DNA of 64,000 bases from Arundinibacter roseus (lineage in GTDB: Bacteria; Bacteroidota; Bacteroidia; Cytophagales; Spirosomataceae): contig NZ_SMJU01000015.1 in assembly GCF_004348825.1 (NCBI RefSeq), forward strand, positions 22,948 through 86,947. Direction: 5' to 3'. This document shows positions 62,389 to 64,000 of the stretch, one piece after another. A program made the position numbers and the translations under genes. The notes below the pieces were generated by a model. The model made no database searches. It was not told the DNA's origin and was given only the letters and a program-made list of their open reading frames with translations. Positions within the stretch are counted from its first letter, which is position 1. The number at the start of each line of letters is the position of its first letter.

Positions 62389-63615
62389 ATGAATCAAAAT
62401 GTCAATGCAGATCGCCTTTTTCTAGGCAGTTGCTTTGCGCTTATTACCACCGCTTTTTCCTTTGCGATTCGGGCAGGTATTTTACCGCAGCTTGGTGATC
62501 AATTTGGATTAAGTGCTGAACAGCTGGGTTTTATAAACTCCATGTGGTTTTATGGTTTCCCGATTGCCATGATTATCGGTGGGCTCGTCTATCATACCGT
62601 CGGGCCACGGATCATCATGATGGTGGCTTTTATTATGCACACAGCCGGTATTTTGCTGACCATTTACGCAACGGGCTACGTAGGTCTTCTGGTTTCTACG
62701 CTGTGTATCGGAATCGGGAATGGCTGTACAGAAGCGGCCTGTAACCCCATGATCGCCGATTCTTATTCGGGATTAAAGATGAATAAGATGTTGAGTCGTT
62801 TCCACATGTGGTTTCCCGGTGGTATCGTAGTCGGTAGCTTGATTTCTCTGGCAATGACCAAAATGAACCTCGACTGGCAGGCGCAGATTTGGATCATCAT
62901 GTTTCCAACGCTAATCTATGCTTTTCTGTTTTGGGGGCAGGCTTTTCCAAAAGCCAAAGTGGAAGGGGCTACCTCTCTCTCGGAAAACCTCCGGGGAATG
63001 GTTAATCCGTTGTTTATTTTTATTTTCCTATGCATGGCCCTCACGGCTATTTCGGAATTCGGCCCTCAACAGTGGACTGCCATCATTTTGAGTAAAAGTG
63101 GTGCAGAACCCTTGTTGATTCTTGCACTTGTTACGGGACTTATGGCCGTTGGTCGCTTTTTTGGCGGTCCGGTTATTGGTCAGTTTGGCCAAACGGGTGT
63201 ATTGCTTGGTTCGGCTGTTTTTACAACCATCGGAATCTATCTTTTCAGTAGCCAAACAGGCGCTATGGCTTACGTAGCCGCTATCTTTTTTGCGCTGGGT
63301 GTGTGCTATTTCTGGCCAACTATGCTTGGATTTATCGCCGAAAAAGTTCCTTTGAGCGGTGCGTTAGGCCTTTCACTCGTTGGTGGTATGGGTATGTTCT
63401 CAACCGCAATCTTCCAGCCGATTATTGGTTCATGGATTGATGAAAACCGGGCAACTTTGGCTGCTCAGGGGTTGAGTGGCGATGCGCTTGAATTGCAGGC
63501 AGGTCAGGCTACTTTGTTAAATATGACCACGTTCCCGATTATTCTTATCGTTGCCTTTACTATCCTGTTTTTCTGGATGCGTAGCCGCAAAGCGAGTAAA
63601 GCCGCGATTGCCTGA
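62389..63615 (+). CDS. MFS sugar transporter
   Basis: A 408-residue major facilitator with about 12 helices: FLGSCFALITTAFSFAIRAG at the start, the loop motif GLVYHTVGPRIIMM between helices 2 and 3 (variant of GxxxDRxGRR), AACNPMIADSY, and LSLVGGMGMFSTAIFQPIIGSW in the second half. It lies beside the two dehydrogenases and isomerase and is the likely uptake route for their substrate. An ATG at 62389 follows a 46-base AT-rich leader. Confidence 0.85.
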   Translation: MNQNVNADRLFLGSCFALITTAFSFAIRAGILPQLGDQFGLSAEQLGFINSMWFYGFPIAMIIGGLVYHTVGPRIIMMVAFIMHTAGILLTIYATGYVGLLVSTLCIGIGNGCTEAACNPMIADSYSGLKMNKMLSRFHMWFPGGIVVGSLISLAMTKMNLDWQAQIWIIMFPTLIYAFLFWGQAFPKAKVEGATSLSENLRGMVNPLFIFIFLCMALTAISEFGPQQWTAIILSKSGAEPLLILALVTGLMAVGRFFGGPVIGQFGQTGVLLGSAVFTTIGIYLFSSQTGAMAYVAAIFFALGVCYFWPTMLGFIAEKVPLSGALGLSLVGGMGMFSTAIFQPIIGSWIDENRATLAAQGLSGDALELQAGQATLLNMTTFPIILIVAFTILFFWMRSRKASKAAIA

Positions 63616-63658
63616 TAAGTTTTCTTTAAACCTTGCTGGTTTAATTGAGTACGTTTAA

Positions 63659-63699
63659 GACGCCCCGAATAGCCGTTGTGCTTTCGGGGCGTTTTTTTG
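63659..63699 (+). terminator. Terminator of the MFS gene
   Basis: ACGCCCCGAA and TTCGGGGCGT form a 10-bp stem followed by seven T, 44 bases past the stop codon. Confidence 0.9.
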
Positions 63700-63769
63700 T
63701 ATCGTACAGTTTCCAACGCAGTTTCAGAAGATAGAAATGTATTTGTAGGAAAAGTCCGCCTGATGTAAT

Positions 63770-64000
63770 GTTACGTCTCTCCGAGGCTGTTCGTTTGGGT
63801 GATTTATTTTCCTACAAATGTTACGCCTCTCCGAGGCTTGTTCGTTTGGGTGATTTATTTTCCTACAAATGTTACGCCTCTCCGAGGCTGTTCGTTTGGT
63901 TGATTTATTTTTCTACAAATATTACGCCTCTCCGAGGCTGTTCGTTTGGGTGATTTATTTTCCTACAAATGTTACGCCTCTCCGAGGCTTGTTCGTTTGG
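63770..64000. repeat. 50-bp tandem repeat array, cut by the window end
   Basis: Units begin at 63770, 63820, 63871, 63921 and 63971 (periods 50, 51, 50, 50), the fifth truncated. Each contains GTTACGCCTCTCCGAGGC, whose GCCTC-TCC-GAGGC core is a small hairpin, then TTCGTTTGGGTGATTTA and TTTTCCTACAAAT. Copies differ at only a few bases. A reverse copy of the last segment, ATTTGTAGGAAAA, stands alone at 63741-63753. Open frames through the array are artefacts. Confidence 0.9.

Noticed and set aside
63770..64000. Possible CRISPR array
   Set aside because: Units of about 50 bases repeat over their whole length with only scattered differences. There are no variable spacers between conserved repeats and no cas genes.

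Overview
The window is chromosomal DNA from a member of the Bacteroidota, most likely a Cytophagales/Spirosomataceae-type aerobe (Runella/Dyadobacter-like; the genus is a guess). Supporting signs are a PorX regulator and a type IX secretion cargo tail, Bacteroidota-type -7 boxes (TAnnTTTG), little Shine-Dalgarno signal, a CcoN-CcoO fused cbb3 oxidase with a one-haem CcoP, and families such as DUF4199 and TIGR02757.

Left end (1-10.7 kb): after a cut-off acyl-CoA ligase comes a microaerobic respiration block: ccoS, fused ccoNO, fused ccoQP, ccoG, ccoH, a DsbD_2/SafE-type membrane protein, hemN, a PAS histidine kinase and a receiver-CRP/FNR fusion regulator. FNR-geometry palindromes (TGAC-N4-GTCA) precede ccoS and hemN. 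The hemN one sits where a class II activator would sit relative to a perfect -7 box. I read this as a compressed FixL/FixJ/FixK circuit controlling the oxidase.

10.7-25.4 kb: a D-2-hydroxyacid dehydrogenase, pdxA-yicC-DNA glycosylase, and a Gfo/Idh oxidoreductase. An AT-rich patch follows, with two lipoproteins (aspartyl protease-PDZ and TlpA-like) among four related hairpins. Then come a radical SAM/LuxR/DUF4199 minus-strand group, a candidate structured RNA, and a saccharopine-dehydrogenase-like/ALDH7 pair that looks like lysine catabolism.

25.4-29.5 kb: a five-gene RiPP-like cassette (PqqD, lasso B2 protease, cysteine-rich protein, HPr-kinase-like kinase, nucleotidyltransferase). It has no cyclase, transporter or visible precursor.

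29.5-47 kb: housekeeping and regulation: ftsH, rsfS, birA, a TMEM220-like protein, a T9SS cargo, a TPR lipoprotein, the SRP RNA (ffs), transaldolase, ftsE, a bacteriophytochrome-haem oxygenase-response regulator operon, porX, kdsB, a LysM protein, a TIGR02757 protein, a lipoprotein-like methyltransferase and an esterase.

47-64 kb: two very large exported proteins (ThuA-sugar dehydrogenase-PKD-cytochrome c, 1128 aa; a choice-of-anchor/SdrD/DUF11 adhesin, 1961 aa with a 462-bp internal duplication), a divergent HxlR/NmrA pair, and a sugar-catabolism group (TIM-barrel isomerase, two Gfo/Idh dehydrogenases, MFS transporter). The window ends inside a 50-bp tandem repeat array. No tRNA, rRNA, insertion sequence or CRISPR was recognised.
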